From: Pseudoalteromonas shioyasakiensis
GTDB lineage: Bacteria > Pseudomonadota > Gammaproteobacteria > Enterobacterales > Alteromonadaceae
Direction: 5' to 3'
Length of the DNA stretch: 64,000 bases
Assembly (NCBI RefSeq): GCF_024518675.1
Contig: NZ_JANIGL010000005.1
Span: 124,001-188,000, forward strand
Of the stretch, positions 26,943 through 36,330 are shown in pieces (positions within the stretch are counted from its first letter, which is position 1; each line of letters opens with the position of its first letter). The position numbers were made by a program, and so were the translations under genes. A model generated the notes under the pieces. That model saw nothing but the letters and a program-made list of their open reading frames with translations, ran no database searches and had not been told where the DNA came from.

Positions 26943-29273
26943 TTAACGGTTTTCTAAACGGTTATAGTCAAACAATCCGTATTCAATACCACGATATTGC
27001 TTTGCAACATTATGCAGTAGGTCACTGTATTGCCAAAATTGAGGATGCGTTCTACGGATAGCAAACTGCCCTTTTAACGCTCTATAATCAGCCTCACTTT
27101 TCATTTGCGGTAATTGCTGCGCAAAAGCATCAACTTGCTGCTGATTATTTAAATACCAAATAGCTTCAGGGTAATCGCCAATAAAGCCGGGCACAATTGT
27201 AACCGTATCTTCATCGTAAGCACGCTGGCCTTCTTCATTCAACAAGCTTGAAATATTATAGTGAGCATTATGATGAATTAGCGTATATGCCTCATGCTCA
27301 GAGTCACCATCTTTCACTAACACATACGAGATTTGTGGCAGTAAATTAACTGCTTTTGCTGGCATATTATTAAGCTGCTGCAATGGCTCAGGCACTTGAG
27401 TGTAATCATAACGAGGGCTTAATACTGGCTTTAATGTTTGCTTTATTAAGCCATATAACTCATGTTGTTGATCTTGAGTCTGGTACTCAATACCAGTAGC
27501 TAGACTAAAGCTTTCTCCACTTTTGAAGAAGTTAGTTAAACTGGTTGGTGATTTACGGTACCAATTGGCTTTTAACTCTTTGCGCTGCTGTTTAGGCAGT
27601 AGTGCTAAAAAGTTTTGCTCGCCTTCTAATCGTAAAAAGTCCATATATAAACGAGTAACTAGTTGATGGCCAATATTGCCATACACATCAAAGCCCGCTA
27701 CCAGTAAATAATGAATACGCTCAAACAAAGCATAATCGAGTATCCACATTGTTTTTGGCTCTTGACCTATAAGCCCCTTAACAACAGTGGCACTATCGAA
27801 GTGACGAAATATCGTTAATGCGGCATTATCATTTACTTCTTCTCCACGCCATAAAACATCTGTAGTTAAATGCTCACTGTTTTCAAACATTTCATTAGCG
27901 AGTTTTGTTTTCGCCTCAAGGTAGGTGCTTTGACGCTTTGAATATTTAACCCAACTAGAAATAGGCAACGCATTACTTTCTTCTGCCGCTGGTAGAGCTA
28001 ACGCATCTTCATGCTGGAGTAACATTTGCTCTACTTGCGGGGTGGCGGCTTTATCTGGGTCGGCAAACGCCACCCAAAAGTGGTCATTAATAACGTTGAG
28101 CGCAATTTGACCTCGACATACCGGGCCTTTTATAAAGCCCATAATTATCAACTCTGCTTCATCTAACATAAATTGATATTTTGCCTTTACCGGCATCGCG
28201 GCAAATACTTTAAATGGGTTAGATGCAACCTCAGGTTGATAACTCGGCATTTTAGTTACTTGGTAATCTGGCTCAATAAACTGTCGATATAAACGAGCAA
28301 GCTTAGTGTCATCTAATGCTAATGGTAAATGTGTTTTAGCAAGAATTGTTGAACGATCATGCATTAGGCGATAGTACACGCGTTCAACTTTTGGGTCGTC
28401 GTAAGGGCGGCGAGTATTAATTAGTTGAATACCTTCGCCCGGTGGCGTGCTTGAGCGTACTAATTTAAAGAAACTCTTTTCACCATCTTGGACAAAATAA
28501 ATATGCGCTAAATACCAATGCTCATAAATGTAACGAGCCGTTAATTGGTGCTTAAGACTATCTTGATTTAAAAAGCTTTCCCAGCGCTGAGCCTGAGCAA
28601 TAACATCTTTGCTAGGTGGTGCAATATGCGCCATTTTACCACCGTTTTTCAGCCATTTTTCTAGATGTTTAAATTCACTACGGGAAATCCCCGGTAAACC
28701 ATACGGCATACCAGCGTGTGGTTGACTATCCGCTAAACTTTCAAACTCACCAATACTGGCGCATGATTGAGAACGATCAAGGGCAAAGTCAAACTCATCG
28801 CCCAGCACTTCATCATCTGGTAAAGGAGAACTCATTTTTAAAACTAAACTGTTATAGAGCACGCTTCCCGCTAAATTTGCTTCTTCTGTTTGTGCTCGTT
28901 CATTCAGTACCGGTGAAAAGTTTTTCTCACGCCAGCCTGCGGTATCAGTTGCATCGTAAAGTAATCGGCTTGGGTTCGATGCTAGTAAGCGTGTGCCGTC
29001 ATAAACTAACTCTTTGCTCAGGCCACGGTCTATCCCTTCTGGCGATGATAGCTTGAGCTGGCAAGGTGCATCATAACAGCCGTGACATACAACACAGCGA
29101 GTATCGAGCACCGGTTGTACGTGTTGTAAAAACTCTGCTCCGGCGCCAGTGTTATGCTCAACAATACGTTGCTGGGTTTGTTCAGGGCCAAATAATTCAT
29201 CATAATGCGCTGCGCCTAAATAAGCACAACCACTTAATATGATGATAAGACTTAGTAGAAATGACTTTTTCAT
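26943..29273 (-). CDS. cti: fatty acid cis/trans isomerase
   Basis: A 776-residue heme enzyme that converts cis to trans unsaturated phospholipid acyl chains as a fast response to solvents, heat or salt stress. N-terminal lipoprotein signal with lipobox LSGC (residues ~13-16), then the c-type heme site CVVCHGCYDAPC near residue 57. Downstream are PYGLPGISRSEF, FVQDGEKSFFKL and VYYRLMHDRST, all typical of Cti. The predicted location is the periplasmic side of the membrane. It directly follows a small acidic gene (stop TAA and ATG abut) and has a strong terminator after it. Confidence 0.95.
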   Translation of the reverse strand: MKKSFLLSLIIILSGCAYLGAAHYDELFGPEQTQQRIVEHNTGAGAEFLQHVQPVLDTRCVVCHGCYDAPCQLKLSSPEGIDRGLSKELVYDGTRLLASNPSRLLYDATDTAGWREKNFSPVLNERAQTEEANLAGSVLYNSLVLKMSSPLPDDEVLGDEFDFALDRSQSCASIGEFESLADSQPHAGMPYGLPGISRSEFKHLEKWLKNGGKMAHIAPPSKDVIAQAQRWESFLNQDSLKHQLTARYIYEHWYLAHIYFVQDGEKSFFKLVRSSTPPGEGIQLINTRRPYDDPKVERVYYRLMHDRSTILAKTHLPLALDDTKLARLYRQFIEPDYQVTKMPSYQPEVASNPFKVFAAMPVKAKYQFMLDEAELIIMGFIKGPVCRGQIALNVINDHFWVAFADPDKAATPQVEQMLLQHEDALALPAAEESNALPISSWVKYSKRQSTYLEAKTKLANEMFENSEHLTTDVLWRGEEVNDNAALTIFRHFDSATVVKGLIGQEPKTMWILDYALFERIHYLLVAGFDVYGNIGHQLVTRLYMDFLRLEGEQNFLALLPKQQRKELKANWYRKSPTSLTNFFKSGESFSLATGIEYQTQDQQHELYGLIKQTLKPVLSPRYDYTQVPEPLQQLNNMPAKAVNLLPQISYVLVKDGDSEHEAYTLIHHNAHYNISSLLNEEGQRAYDEDTVTIVPGFIGDYPEAIWYLNNQQQVDAFAQQLPQMKSEADYRALKGQFAIRRTHPQFWQYSDLLHNVAKQYRGIEYGLFDYNRLENR

Positions 29274-29639
29274 TTATTGCTCATCCTCATCACCAAGGTC
29301 AAATGTCGGCATCATATCCATTTGTGGGGATACAAATGTTGCCTCATCTTGAGCGTTTAACATTGCACTAAGTAAAGGGCCGTGGCTGAGAGTTAATTGC
29401 GCATAATGCTCGGCCTCAGCCAATGTTGAGTACTTTTCATTAATCGCTTCAAGTTGATAATCAGCAAGGGTAATACCAATACTGCTGTCTGCGCTTGGGT
29501 TTTGGCAAAGCTGAGTTAGGAGATCATCATCTAATGTAATCGTTATTTGTAAATCGGGGACTTCTAAATCACGCTCACTTAATGTGTCATCAAAAAGAAA
29601 TAACGGTAGGGTTAAGTTGCTATCTTGCTCTAATTCCAT
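29274..29639 (-). CDS. small acidic hypothetical protein upstream of cti
   Basis: A 121-residue protein I do not recognise. It is strongly acidic (many Asp and Glu, ending FDLGDEDEQ), with no signal peptide or membrane helix, and a central region ISP-like in having ITITLDDDLLTQLCQNP. Its stop codon abuts the cti ATG with no spacer, so it is almost certainly cotranscribed and translationally coupled. A chaperone or regulator for Cti, which must be exported with heme, is one thought only. Confidence 0.65.
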   Translation of the reverse strand: MELEQDSNLTLPLFLFDDTLSERDLEVPDLQITITLDDDLLTQLCQNPSADSSIGITLADYQLEAINEKYSTLAEAEHYAQLTLSHGPLLSAMLNAQDEATFVSPQMDMMPTFDLGDEDEQ

Positions 29640-29772
29640 GTGCTGCTCTCAAATACGACTGTTAATAGTACGATTATAGCAAAGAATAAGATCAAAATTC
29701 GCGAAAGATTTCAACAGTTAGTGACATTAAGCCACCAACTATTGCATTAGTTAAATAGTAACGCTAAGGCTG

Positions 29773-30438
29773 TTACCAAGGTAGCGTTTCACCATTTGAG
29801 TGCCAAAAGCCACCACTGTTTTCAAGGTTTAGCTCATCGATACGTTGTGTTAAACGCTCCGCCGCTTGCTCTGGAGAAATATCACCAGCAAAGTTGACCA
29901 TTTGAGTTTGTACAAAGCCTGGATGAAATAACCCCACTGCGATTTTTTTATCTTTAAGTTCATGCGCTAAACTCACTGATGCTGCATTTAACGCCGCTTT
30001 AGACATACGGTAGCCAATGTAGCCACCTGAACCATTATCTGCAATAGAGCCCATACGAGAAGTGATCATCGCCACTTTTGCATCTATACCTAAGCTATGA
30101 ATAAGCGCATGTGTGACACGGATTGGTGCTACAGCGTTAACCGCGAGTTGTTGGTTAATAGCAGCAAAGTCCATATCAGCAATGCTTTCATTGTGAAAAA
30201 CCCCCGCATTATTAATCAGTAAATCTATTTTATGGCCATGGAGTTGGCTTTGCAGCGCAACAATATCGCCCTCATTGGCAACATCAATATTGCTGATGAT
30301 CGTTACATCAAGTGCTTTTAATTCTTCACTTGCTTGGCGAACAACGGCTGTAACATGATAGCCTTTTGCTCGGTATTGATGACATAAATTTAAACCAATT
30401 CCTCGATTTGCGCCTGTGATAACTACGTGCTTAGCCAT
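29773..30438 (-). CDS. short-chain dehydrogenase/reductase family protein
   Basis: A 221-residue cytoplasmic classical SDR. The nucleotide-binding TGANRGIG (residues ~8-15), NNAG (~86-89), the catalytic Ser in MITSRMGS, and YRMSK (Y-x-x-x-K) are all present. It is on the short side and ends with SGGFWHSNGETLPW, similar to the SDR proteins near fatty acid or cobalamin genes but with no revealing neighbour. The dinucleotide is likely NADP(H) from the Arg after the second Gly region, but the substrate is unknown. Confidence 0.88.
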   Translation of the reverse strand: MAKHVVITGANRGIGLNLCHQYRAKGYHVTAVVRQASEELKALDVTIISNIDVANEGDIVALQSQLHGHKIDLLINNAGVFHNESIADMDFAAINQQLAVNAVAPIRVTHALIHSLGIDAKVAMITSRMGSIADNGSGGYIGYRMSKAALNAASVSLAHELKDKKIAVGLFHPGFVQTQMVNFAGDISPEQAAERLTQRIDELNLENSGGFWHSNGETLPW

Positions 30439-30490
30439 AAATGAGCTCCAATAGACAATGTATAATTGAGAACTTGGGGCAAATAAAAAT

Positions 30491-30511
30491 AAAAAAAGCG
30501 CCGCAGCGCTT
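30491..30511 (-). terminator. terminator of the two-domain VOC gene
   Basis: AAGCGC-CGCA-GCGCTT stem (30496-30501 with 30506-30511), followed on the minus strand by five more T. It lies 33 bp beyond the stop of the VOC gene. Confidence 0.8.
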
Positions 30512-30543
30512 ATTTTTGTTAATCAATAAAATACTCGCTCAAC

Positions 30544-31350
30544 CTAGCCGCATTTCACATCATCCATTGCTGAAGTCATAATTGAAAATACCGCACCTTG
30601 CGGATCTGTGATCACACTAAAGCGTCCCACGTCAGGGATATCTGTCGGTGGTACACACACTTCGCCACCGAGTTGCTGCGCTTTTATTGCTGTGTCATCG
30701 CAATCGGCTACGGCTAAATAGATCATCCAATGCGCAGGAATATCGTCAGGCCACTCCTCGGTCATTTCAATCATACCTGCAATCGGCTCACCTGCGACTT
30801 TAAACAAGGTGTAGTCCATGCCTTCCATTGGCTTAATTTCACTTTCCCAACCTAATAATTGGCAGTAAAAGTTACGGCTTTTTGCACTATCTCGGGTAGC
30901 AAGCTCATGCCAATAAGGGGTGTTTAGTTCACCCAAGCGCTGACATCCTTTATGCTTATTTCCTTGCCATAGTGCAAATAAAGCACCGCCCGGCTCATTG
31001 AGTAGCACCATACGACCCGCATCCATTACATCATGCGGTCCGGCAATAATTTCAGCGCCAAGTTGCTTGGCTTTCTCAGCCACGTTATCAATATCATCAA
31101 CAGCAATATAAGCTAACCAATGGCTGGGAATACCCGAGCTTTGTTGATCCTCAGGCATTTGATACATGGCCGCAATATCATCACCTTGCTTTTGCAACAT
31201 GGTGTAATATAAGTCATCACCGATTGGCTGATCATCATTGCCCCAATCAAATAACTCGGTGTAAAAACGCTTTCCCTCAGCCCAGTTGTGCGTGCATAAC
31301 TCTGACCAGCAAAACACCCCGTGTGGGTGATTAGTATTTTCAGTACTCAT
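30544..31350 (-). CDS. two-domain VOC (glyoxalase-like) protein
   Basis: A 268-residue protein with two vicinal-oxygen-chelate repeats, about 8-130 and 145-262, each starting W-x-E-L (CWSELCTHNWAEGKRFYTEL; YWHELATRDSAKSRNFYCQL) and ending D-P/E-P-x-G-A-x-F-x-L/I. VOC proteins include lyases, dioxygenases and binding proteins. The pattern H/W-x-x-Y-I/L-A-V in both halves resembles the CFP32-like group. The function is unknown. It is a single gene with its own terminator. Confidence 0.82.
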   Translation of the reverse strand: MSTENTNHPHGVFCWSELCTHNWAEGKRFYTELFDWGNDDQPIGDDLYYTMLQKQGDDIAAMYQMPEDQQSSGIPSHWLAYIAVDDIDNVAEKAKQLGAEIIAGPHDVMDAGRMVLLNEPGGALFALWQGNKHKGCQRLGELNTPYWHELATRDSAKSRNFYCQLLGWESEIKPMEGMDYTLFKVAGEPIAGMIEMTEEWPDDIPAHWMIYLAVADCDDTAIKAQQLGGEVCVPPTDIPDVGRFSVITDPQGAVFSIMTSAMDDVKCG

Positions 31351-31584
31351 GGTTCACTCATAATTTGATGTTGGTACATTAAAGTTAACGGAGGAACACT
31401 TTTTTTGCCAGTTAAATCGAAGGTGTTTACTTACTCAAATTTATAGAAAATTCTATTTTTTGCAAAGGTGGAGGCTTGAGGTTCCCACTCACCCCTTAAA
31501 ATAAAGGCAAGGTTAGTTGATAACAAGTAAAAACAAATGTATAAATACGAACAATTACCACTACTATAAAATAGCGATATTAAC

Positions 31585-33657
31585 GTGAGCATTAAATATT
31601 ATTTACCATTTTTACTAACCCCTTTAGCTGCCGTCGCTAATACCCCATCAGATATTGAACGTATTACTGTATCTACAACTCGTAGTACAGCCCCTGTAAG
31701 CACTGTACCTGCCACCATCAATGTTATTAATGCAGAAGACATTGCAAAGCAGCTGGCACATACACAAGACTTATCACAAATTCTAGGTAATTTAATACCT
31801 AGTTTTTCTCCAAGTCGCCAAAAAATGACCAGTGCAGGTGAAACGTTACGAGGCCGTGAGCCTCTTTATATGATTGACGGTGTGCCACAATCTAACCCTC
31901 TACGTAATGGTTCGCGTGATGGTAATACGATTGACCCTGCAATGATTGAGCGTATTGAAGTGATAAGCGGTGCAAATGCGATTCAGGGAATGGGAGCCAG
32001 TGGTGGTATTATTAATATTATAACTAAAACCCTCGCAGATAATACCCACCAAGTAAGTGCTGGTTTTAGTATGCCAACATCGGGGGGCAGTGACAGCCAA
32101 AGTTATAAGGCTAGCTATTTATTTAGTCAGGAAAAAGATGACTTAAGCCTAGTTGGTGGAGTTTCAGCACGTAGTACTGGCATGTATCGCGACGGTAATG
32201 GTGACTTAATTGGCCTTGATGGTAGCCAAGGTGACACCCAAGACTCTAATAGCGTTGATTTATTCTTAAAAGCTAAATATCAACTCGACTCTGTTCAGAG
32301 CTTACAAGTGATGATCAACCATTACAATATAGAAGGTAATGGTGATTACGTTGCACTTAGCGGCGACCCTGATAACGAGCTACCGACCACAGCTCAAAAA
32401 GACGAAATTGAAGGTGACGCTCCACGTAATCGAGTAACGACTCTTACTTTTGATTACAACCACAGCGATATTGCTGGCGGTACACTTGCTTGGCAATTAT
32501 TTATGCAAGACTTTGCAGCAATGTATGGAGGGGGTAACTTTGGCACTTTTCAAGACCCAGCCTATGGCGAGGATCTTTTTGACCAGTCTCAAAATAAGTC
32601 TCAAAAATTTGGTAGTCGCTTAACCTACGCCAAAAATAACTTAGCTGGCAGTAACTTTGACCTTGTTACAGGTTTAGACTTACTTAGCGACGAAACATAC
32701 CAAGAACTCGCTCAAACAGGCCGTAACTGGGTGCCTAAAACAACATTTAATAATGCTGCACCTTTTGCACAACTTCGTTTTGATGGTTTTGAAGATTGGA
32801 CATTAAACGTAGGTGCTCGTTACGAATACGGTAAGTTAAAGGTAGATGACTTTACTACTCTTGCTTCTTATGGCAGCCAATTTGTTGAAGGCGGCGAGCC
32901 TAGCTTTAACGAGCTCTTAAGCAATGTGGGTATTGTCTACCAAGTAACGAAAGATCTACGTTTCTACGCCAGCTATAGCGAAGGCTTTAGTATGGCTGAT
33001 GTGGGACGTGTTTTACGTGGTATCAATCAGCCCGGTTTATCTGTAGAGAGCTTTTTAAACCTTGAACCCGTTATATCTGATAATCGAGAGTTAGGTGTCG
33101 AGTACGCCAACGATAGCTTTAACATTAAAGCTAGCTACTTTGAGTCAGACTCAGATCTAGGTTCTCGCTTAGAAGCTGATAGTGATGGTATTTATAGTGT
33201 AAAGCGTGAGCGCACTGAAATTGATGGCTTTGAAGCAAGTGCTCAGTATTATTTTAACAACGACACTACGTTTGGTGCAAACTACGCGAATACTAACGGG
33301 CAATATGATGGTAATAGCGATGGTGTGGTAGAAAGCGATTTAGGTGGCAGTAATATATCGCCAACACGCTTAAACTTATATTGGCAACAACAATGGTCAA
33401 ATAGTGTAAATAGCCGTTTACAGGCGAATAAGCTATTTGATCGTGACTTTAATACAGGCGCAGAGTTTGACGGCTACACCACTGTTGATTTATCTGTTAA
33501 CTACCAAACTCAGCAGTATGGTGCATTTAGCTTAGGTGTTGATAATTTAACAGATGAATTTTATATCACCTATTATGGTCAAACTAACCCATCTGCTACT
33601 CGCTACTTTGCAGGCACAGGCCGAGTATTAAGCGTTAATTGGGACTTTGCATTTTAA
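31585..33657 (+). CDS. TonB-dependent outer-membrane receptor
   Basis: A 690-residue receptor. Signal peptide cut after AAVA; TonB-box-like ERITVSTTRS. The plug domain has LRGREPLYMIDGVPQ and DPAMIERIEVISGANAIQG(M)GASGGIINIITK (shown in parts), then a beta-barrel ending in a terminal aromatic (WDFAF). NRELGVEYANDSFNIKASYF, SRLEADSDGIYSVKRERTEI and TDEFYITYYGQ resemble ferric hydroxamate/aerobactin-type (IutA-like) receptors, so a ferric siderophore is a reasonable guess. I find no clear Fur box. The start is GTG with a weak ribosome-binding site; the next gene is convergent with a shared terminator. Confidence 0.9.
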   Translation: MSIKYYLPFLLTPLAAVANTPSDIERITVSTTRSTAPVSTVPATINVINAEDIAKQLAHTQDLSQILGNLIPSFSPSRQKMTSAGETLRGREPLYMIDGVPQSNPLRNGSRDGNTIDPAMIERIEVISGANAIQGMGASGGIINIITKTLADNTHQVSAGFSMPTSGGSDSQSYKASYLFSQEKDDLSLVGGVSARSTGMYRDGNGDLIGLDGSQGDTQDSNSVDLFLKAKYQLDSVQSLQVMINHYNIEGNGDYVALSGDPDNELPTTAQKDEIEGDAPRNRVTTLTFDYNHSDIAGGTLAWQLFMQDFAAMYGGGNFGTFQDPAYGEDLFDQSQNKSQKFGSRLTYAKNNLAGSNFDLVTGLDLLSDETYQELAQTGRNWVPKTTFNNAAPFAQLRFDGFEDWTLNVGARYEYGKLKVDDFTTLASYGSQFVEGGEPSFNELLSNVGIVYQVTKDLRFYASYSEGFSMADVGRVLRGINQPGLSVESFLNLEPVISDNRELGVEYANDSFNIKASYFESDSDLGSRLEADSDGIYSVKRERTEIDGFEASAQYYFNNDTTFGANYANTNGQYDGNSDGVVESDLGGSNISPTRLNLYWQQQWSNSVNSRLQANKLFDRDFNTGAEFDGYTTVDLSVNYQTQQYGAFSLGVDNLTDEFYITYYGQTNPSATRYFAGTGRVLSVNWDFAF

Positions 33658-33671
33658 TCTCATCAATAGAG

Positions 33672-33698
33672 AAGAGCGCTAAATGCGCTCTTTTCTTT
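33672..33698 (+). terminator. terminator after the TonB-dependent receptor
   Basis: AAGAGCGC / GCGCTCTT stem (33672-33679 and 33685-33692) with a TAAAT loop and TTTTCTTT after it. It overlaps the end of the convergent gene's stop region. Confidence 0.85.
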
Positions 33699-34410
33699 AA
33701 TGATGACTATGGCCACCACTCAATGTTTTACCATTGGCATCATAAAAACCTGTCGCACTATGTTCGATAAAACCTAAGTTAATCATTTTAGCTAAAAACG
33801 GATCGCTTTCGTTATCGCCTATATCGGCGTAATCCGTGGTTTGAAAATTATCCCAGTTAGTAAACTGCTGTTGCACTTTTTGCTTATCAAAACTAACCGA
33901 TTGCAAAGTAATGGTTTGGCTTCCTACCGGTTTAGTAATGTGCATTGACTCAAGTAGCTTTTTGTTCACAGCCCATGACACTTCAATTGTCGTATCGGCT
34001 TGCTTTAAGGTATATTTTTGTATTTTATCGCACCCTTCTCCGTGCTCACTTTGCAGCGTCATTTGAGCCAGTAACTCATCACTAACTAATTGCTGTTTGC
34101 TACTAAAGTTCTGTTGCCCTTTCACTTCCGATGGTTGATATTCAATACCGCGCTCGGCCTGTGGAAAGTAACGAATAGGCCTCAGTTGTTTATTGCTTAA
34201 CTGTTGCCACAATTCAACTAGTTGCTGATCTTGCTGAGCAGCTTGCGAAGGTGTGCGCCATAATGTGAACTGCTGAGTGTCAGTCACTTGCGCAGCTCCC
34301 TGCTTCTGAGTTACTTGATAACTTGCCTGCATGTATTGGTTATCAATAGTGCACTGTGCAGCACTGGCTAATGGGCTCAATAGCGCCAAAGTCAAAATTG
34401 CTAATTTCAC
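33697..34410 (-). CDS. periplasmic protein of unknown function
   Basis: A 237-residue exported protein I do not recognise. Signal peptide MKLAILTLALLSPLASAAQ, then glutamine-rich sequence and a C-terminus ending SGGHSHH, a possible metal-binding tail. A single disulfide could form between the two remaining cysteines (QCTIDN and EGCDKI). It begins with GTG (AGAG about 7 nt upstream). It lies between the TonB receptor (convergent) and the alkaline phosphatase genes (same strand, 112 bp). Confidence 0.65.
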   Translation of the reverse strand: MKLAILTLALLSPLASAAQCTIDNQYMQASYQVTQKQGAAQVTDTQQFTLWRTPSQAAQQDQQLVELWQQLSNKQLRPIRYFPQAERGIEYQPSEVKGQQNFSSKQQLVSDELLAQMTLQSEHGEGCDKIQKYTLKQADTTIEVSWAVNKKLLESMHITKPVGSQTITLQSVSFDKQKVQQQFTNWDNFQTTDYADIGDNESDPFLAKMINLGFIEHSATGFYDANGKTLSGGHSHH

Positions 34411-34522
34411 GGGGTTCTCTTTTTCAAATTAGATAACGCTATTACTGTATAGCGTTGTTTTGGCAGATTTATGACAAAGAGCAACTCGGGCGAGTTGCTC
34501 TTAAAATTATTATAAGCGTCGC

Positions 34523-36319
34523 TTAGTTTGCTAGCTTTGCATCGGCATTTTTAACAAGGTCAGCCGCGTAGTCCATAACATGGAACAAGTAGCTTTGCTC
34601 GTTAGTACCGGTAACAAGGTGAGCACCAGGACCAATTGCATACACACCCACATCTTCACCAGCGTGAGTTTCTGAGCCAAGAGGGACTGTCGCCTCTTGG
34701 TGGAAACCTGCACTTGTTGTATCAACAGATGTTAAGTCATAACGACCCGCGGCAGGACCTTCAAAATATGCTGCATCAGCATCGGTTTCGTCACCTAAAT
34801 CTCTAAAGCCTAAGCCATTAGCATAACCAACTGTTGTATATGGCATGCCATCAGCAGCAAGACTTGGTTCTTCACTACCTACGGCAACCACTTTACCTAA
34901 AATTGGATTACCACGTTTAGGGTAACCTGCAATAGTAAATACATGGCTGTGATCCGCTGTAACAATAATTAACGTGTCTTCGATACTGGTTTTATCCATG
35001 GCCACTTGCACTGCTTTTGACAGTTCAATGGTGTCATTTAACGCATTGTATGCATTACCAGCATGGTGCGCGTGGTCAATACGACCTGACTCCACAGTTA
35101 AGAAAAAGCCTTTGTCGTTATTGTCTAACATGTCAATGGCCTTAGCAGTCATTTCTGATAATGATGGTTCACCAGCAATATCATTACCGCGGTCAGCTTC
35201 ATACTGCATGTGAGATTCATTAAATAAAGCAAACACCTGAGTCGCTGTTTCTGTGTCTAAGTTATTAAATCCAGCTTGGTCCATTACGTATTGACCGGTT
35301 GGATACTTAGCTTGCCATTCTGTGATTAGATTACGCTCATCGGTGCGGTCGCCTTCAACGGCACTTACAGCATCTGCTGAGTTAAACGCTGCATCTTTAG
35401 GTAAAAAGTGACGACGACCGCCACCCATTACCACTTCAAGACCATCAACATCAAGGCCATCAAAGCGTGCTTCTAGGTTTGCTTCAAAGTTGACTAATTG
35501 TGATGCGATATCTTCACAACCGCCAGTCACTGCATCTTCAGGCATGTCAGACACATCTTCCCAGTTACGGTTGGCTGATTTAGCAAACGTAGCCGCAGGC
35601 GTTGCATGTGTAATACGCGCAGTTGACACAATACCCGTTGCAAGGCCGTTAATTTCAGCAAGTTCTGTTGCTGTTACTAATTCATTTCCTGCAACCGTTG
35701 AGCAATCACCATATTCAATGTCTTCATCAACACCGATAACACCCACATCAGTTTTAACACCCGAGATCATCGCAGTCATAGTACCCGCTGAATCCGGAGT
35801 TTGCGCATCCACATTATATGTTTTAGCAAAGCCTGAGAACGGCATAGTGTCAAAGCTCAATTCGTGCTCTTCACCCATTTTACCTTCAAGCTGACCGGCA
35901 AGAATACGCGCGGCAGTGACAGTAGAAACCCCCATACCATCACCAACAAATAAGATAACGTTTTTAGCTTTGCCTGACTCTTTAATGATTTCAGCAATGT
36001 TATCTTGATTTTCTGCTACTTTAACTTTCGCATCTTTAAACCATTGGTTTGTTGATAAGTTAACCAACTGTTGTGGTGTTAAAGACGTGGCTGGATCATT
36101 ACAGGTAACGGTTGTTTCTAGCACTTCGTCGCTATCAAGCTCACCATTTCGGTTGCTGTCTTCACCTTCAAGCTTTTCATTACCACCGTTAACACATTGC
36201 TCTGAGCCAACTGGTAGAGTGTTATTCACAACCAGTGTTTTATAGTCGTTATCGTCATCGTCTGAGCAGCCAGCTAATGCAACTACAACCGCTAGAGATA
36301 ATAGGTTTAATTTTTTCAT
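34523..36319 (-). CDS. alkaline phosphatase, lipoprotein paralogue
   Basis: A 598-residue PhoA-family phosphomonoesterase. Lipobox LAGC (~residues 15-18) followed by DDDDND suggests outer-membrane anchoring. Residues ~35-85 contain a small insert with E-D-S-N-R-N-G-E-L-D-S-D-E (EF-hand-like, similar to a domain found in Shewanella and Pseudoalteromonas lipoproteins). The catalytic domain has metal Asp in ILFVGDGMGVST, nucleophile Ser in TPDSAGTMTAM, ESGRIDHAHHAGN, VTADHSHVF and ETHAGEDVG. It is a tandem duplicate of the gene just upstream. The ATG at 36319 with GGCGG upstream is preferred over one at 36331. Confidence 0.92.
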   Translation of the reverse strand: MKKLNLLSLAVVVALAGCSDDDDNDYKTLVVNNTLPVGSEQCVNGGNEKLEGEDSNRNGELDSDEVLETTVTCNDPATSLTPQQLVNLSTNQWFKDAKVKVAENQDNIAEIIKESGKAKNVILFVGDGMGVSTVTAARILAGQLEGKMGEEHELSFDTMPFSGFAKTYNVDAQTPDSAGTMTAMISGVKTDVGVIGVDEDIEYGDCSTVAGNELVTATELAEINGLATGIVSTARITHATPAATFAKSANRNWEDVSDMPEDAVTGGCEDIASQLVNFEANLEARFDGLDVDGLEVVMGGGRRHFLPKDAAFNSADAVSAVEGDRTDERNLITEWQAKYPTGQYVMDQAGFNNLDTETATQVFALFNESHMQYEADRGNDIAGEPSLSEMTAKAIDMLDNNDKGFFLTVESGRIDHAHHAGNAYNALNDTIELSKAVQVAMDKTSIEDTLIIVTADHSHVFTIAGYPKRGNPILGKVVAVGSEEPSLAADGMPYTTVGYANGLGFRDLGDETDADAAYFEGPAAGRYDLTSVDTTSAGFHQEATVPLGSETHAGEDVGVYAIGPGAHLVTGTNEQSYLFHVMDYAADLVKNADAKLAN

Positions 36320-36330
36320 GTTAGCCGCCA

